Shown: positions 7,225-8,607 of the stretch, piece after piece
Layout of the letters: the number at the start of each line of letters is the position of its first letter
Position numbering within the stretch: position 1 is the first letter of the stretch
Source: CAZNLH01 sp964573995
GTDB lineage: Bacteria > Gemmatimonadota > CAZMKB01 > CAZNLH01
Length of the DNA: 8,607 nucleotides
Assembly: GCA_964573995.1 (NCBI GenBank)
Contig: CAZNLH010000056.1
Span: 1-8,607, forward strand
Reading direction: 5' to 3'
Made by a program: the position numbers and the translations under genes
The notes under the pieces: model-generated
Database searches by the model: none
What the model saw: the letters and a program-made list of their open reading frames with translations, nothing else
Told to the model about the DNA's origin: nothing

Positions 7225-7229
7225 GAGGG
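7225..7229 (+). promoter_or_regulatory. Ribosome binding site of the mutase gene, start ambiguous
   Basis: GAGGG lies four bases before ATG 7234 and seven before the adjacent in-frame ATG 7237, so spacing slightly favours the second. The rest of the 60-base gap between the carrier gene and the mutase shows no promoter or terminator. It holds only an 18-codon open frame, described in the findings. Confidence 0.5.
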
Positions 7230-7233
7230 AACA

Positions 7234-8607
7234 ATGATGGATGAAGATAAAAAGGACGTTTCAAGGAGGTTCGTGACCTCCTCCGGGATTCCCGTGGAGC
7301 CCCTCTATGACCGGCAGGCCCTTGAAGGGATCGACGTCGAGTCGGAAATCGGGCGGCCGGGCGAGTACCCCTTCACCCGCGGTATCTACCCAGATATGTA
7401 CCGCGGCCGCCGATGGACGATGCGCCAGTACGCGGGCTTCGGGACGACGGAGGAGACGAACGCGAGGTATCGTTTTCTCCTCGACCGTGGGCAGACGGGC
7501 CTCTCCGTTGCGTTCGATCTCCCGACCCAGATGGGATACGATTCCGATCATCCGAGGGCCTTCGGCGAGGTGGGAAGGGTCGGTGTTGCCGTGGACTCGT
7601 TGCGGGACATGGAGGACCTCTTCAAGGAGATTCCACTGGACAGAGTCAGCACGTCCATGACCATAAACGCCACCGCCCCGATACTCCTCTCGATGTACCT
7701 CTGCATCGCGGAAGACCGCGGGGTATCTATGGAAGAAGTCCGAGGGACCGTCCAGAACGACCTCCTCAAGGAGTACGTGGCGAGGGGTACCTTTATCTAT
7801 CCACCTGATCCCTCGATGAGGCTGGCGGTAGACCTTATCGAATATGTCATCGAGAATTGTCCACGGTGGAACCCGATCTCGGTCAGTGGCTATCACATGA
7901 GGGAGGCAGGCGCCACGGCCGTGCAGGAGATAGCCTTCACACTGGCGAACGCCGTAGCCTATTTCGATGCGGCGATTTCGCGTGGGATCGAGGTCGACCG
8001 TTTTGCCCCGAGGGTATCCTTCTTCTTTGCCTGCCACAGCAAATTCTTCGAAGAGATCGCCAAGTTCAGGGCAGCGAGACGCCTCTGGGCCAGGATAGTC
8101 CGGGAGCGCTTCGGTGCCCGTTCGGACCTGTCCTGCCGCCTGCGGTTCCATACCCAGACCTCCGGAGTCACGTTGACCGCCCGGGAGCCGGTGAACAACG
8201 TGGTCCGTGTGGCGTACCAGGCGATGGCCGCAATACTCGGGGGGACCCAGTCCCTTCACACGAACTCCATGGACGAGGCCCTCTCCCTTCCGACGGAGGA
8301 ATCGGTCCTCGTCGCCCTGAGGACACAGCAGATCCTGGCGGGGGAGACCGGTTCGGCGGATACGCCGGATCCCCTGGGCGGTTCCTTCTTCGTTGAGGCG
8401 CTTACGAGCGAATTGGAGTCGAGGGCGCGGGCGTTGATCGATCGCATAGATGCGATGGGTGGTGCGCTGGAGGCGGTCAAGAAGGGATACATGGAGGACG
8501 AGATACGGAGGAGCGCCTACAGGTACCAGAAGATGTTGGAGAATGGCGAGATAGAAGTGGTGGGAACCGGTGCAGGGAAGACGGAGGGAGATCACGACGT
8601 GGTCTCA
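7234..8607 (+). CDS. mcmA1: Methylmalonyl-CoA mutase, catalytic (large) chain, 3' end beyond window
   Basis: This is an adenosylcobalamin-dependent isomerase interconverting (R)-methylmalonyl-CoA and succinyl-CoA. All 458 codons are open to the last base, so the 3' end is outside. The N-terminal substrate-binding TIM barrel is clear: SSGIPVEPLYD, RGIYPDMYRGRRWTMRQYAGF, GLSVAFDLPTQMGYDSDHPR, GTVQNDLLKEYVARGTFIYP, SGYHMREAGATAVQE, LRFHTQTSGVTLTAREPVNN and DPLGGSFFVE. Counting from ATG 7234, Tyr66, Arg184, Tyr220 and His221 keep the spacing of Tyr89, Arg207, Tyr243 and His244 in the Propionibacterium enzyme (118 and 37 residues apart). These bind and orient the methylmalonyl carboxylate; isobutyryl-CoA mutase replaces the first two with Phe and Gln. 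The B12-binding domain lies beyond the window, either as the rest of a long chain or as a separate small subunit, so the symbol is provisional. The start may be ATG 7237. It follows the carboxylase genes directly, fitting the same pathway. Confidence 0.95.
   Translation, partial: MMDEDKKDVSRRFVTSSGIPVEPLYDRQALEGIDVESEIGRPGEYPFTRGIYPDMYRGRRWTMRQYAGFGTTEETNARYRFLLDRGQTGLSVAFDLPTQMGYDSDHPRAFGEVGRVGVAVDSLRDMEDLFKEIPLDRVSTSMTINATAPILLSMYLCIAEDRGVSMEEVRGTVQNDLLKEYVARGTFIYPPDPSMRLAVDLIEYVIENCPRWNPISVSGYHMREAGATAVQEIAFTLANAVAYFDAAISRGIEVDRFAPRVSFFFACHSKFFEEIAKFRAARRLWARIVRERFGARSDLSCRLRFHTQTSGVTLTAREPVNNVVRVAYQAMAAILGGTQSLHTNSMDEALSLPTEESVLVALRTQQILAGETGSADTPDPLGGSFFVEALTSELESRARALIDRIDAMGGALEAVKKGYMEDEIRRSAYRYQKMLENGEIEVVGTGAGKTEGDHDVVS

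Noticed and set aside
7261..8595. 444-codon open frame on the minus strand
   Set aside because: It is fully antisense to the methylmalonyl-CoA mutase gene, whose family motifs are clear along its length.
7234..8607. Isobutyryl-CoA or other acyl-CoA mutase
   Set aside because: The Tyr and Arg that separate methylmalonyl- from isobutyryl-CoA mutases are both present with the right spacing.

Overview
The window is a single-strand (+), GC-rich bacterial stretch. It carries the 3' end of housekeeping DNA followed by the front of a propionate / odd-chain acyl-CoA cluster. A run of exactly 100 N (1402-1501) shows that it is a scaffolded draft assembly, probably a metagenome-assembled genome. The lineage cannot be fixed. 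A multi-domain bacterial S1 protein, a predicted periplasmic lipoprotein of LpoA/LivJ type and a B12-dependent methylmalonyl-CoA mutase suggest a Gram-negative bacterium. Frequent AGG (Arg) and ATA (Ile) codons and the gene content are compatible with Desulfobacterota (old Deltaproteobacteria) or a neighbouring uncultured phylum, but this is inference.

Layout. 5-1401: ribosomal protein S1, cut by the gap inside its fifth S1 domain. 1402-1501: assembly gap. 1525-3387: a 620-residue predicted lipoprotein with a helical, TPR-like N-terminal half and a type-I periplasmic-binding-protein C-terminal half (penicillin-binding-protein-activator / branched-chain amino-acid receptor superfamily). 3459-5009: propionyl-CoA carboxylase carboxyltransferase (beta) subunit. 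5108-6664: biotin carboxylase subunit. 6661-7173: a separate biotin-carrier subunit whose start overlaps the previous stop (TTGA). 7234 to beyond the window: methylmalonyl-CoA mutase catalytic chain, open to the last base. There are no tRNAs, rRNAs, mobile elements, CRISPR arrays or convincing terminators. No intergenic stretch exceeds 100 bases.

How the genes work together. The biotin carboxylase uses ATP and bicarbonate to carboxylate biotin on the carrier protein. The beta subunit transfers the carboxyl group to propionyl-CoA, giving (S)-methylmalonyl-CoA. After epimerisation (no epimerase is visible here), the mutase converts the (R)-isomer to succinyl-CoA. The four genes lie in one direction with gaps of 98, -4 and 60 bases and form a probable operon. 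Run forward the route feeds propionyl-CoA into the TCA cycle; the same mutase also works in the reverse, propionate-forming direction. The mutase keeps the Tyr/Arg/His residues that bind the methylmalonyl carboxylate, so an isobutyryl-CoA mutase is unlikely.

The least ordinary point is the architecture of the carboxylase. Its alpha chain is split between the biotin carboxylase part and the BT-plus-biotinyl part, giving a three-polypeptide enzyme like the ACC/PCC of Sulfolobales. A single missing G in a G5 run would fuse the two into a conventional 688-residue alpha chain, so this needs a read-level check. Otherwise this is ordinary central metabolism, and I see no new kind of system.
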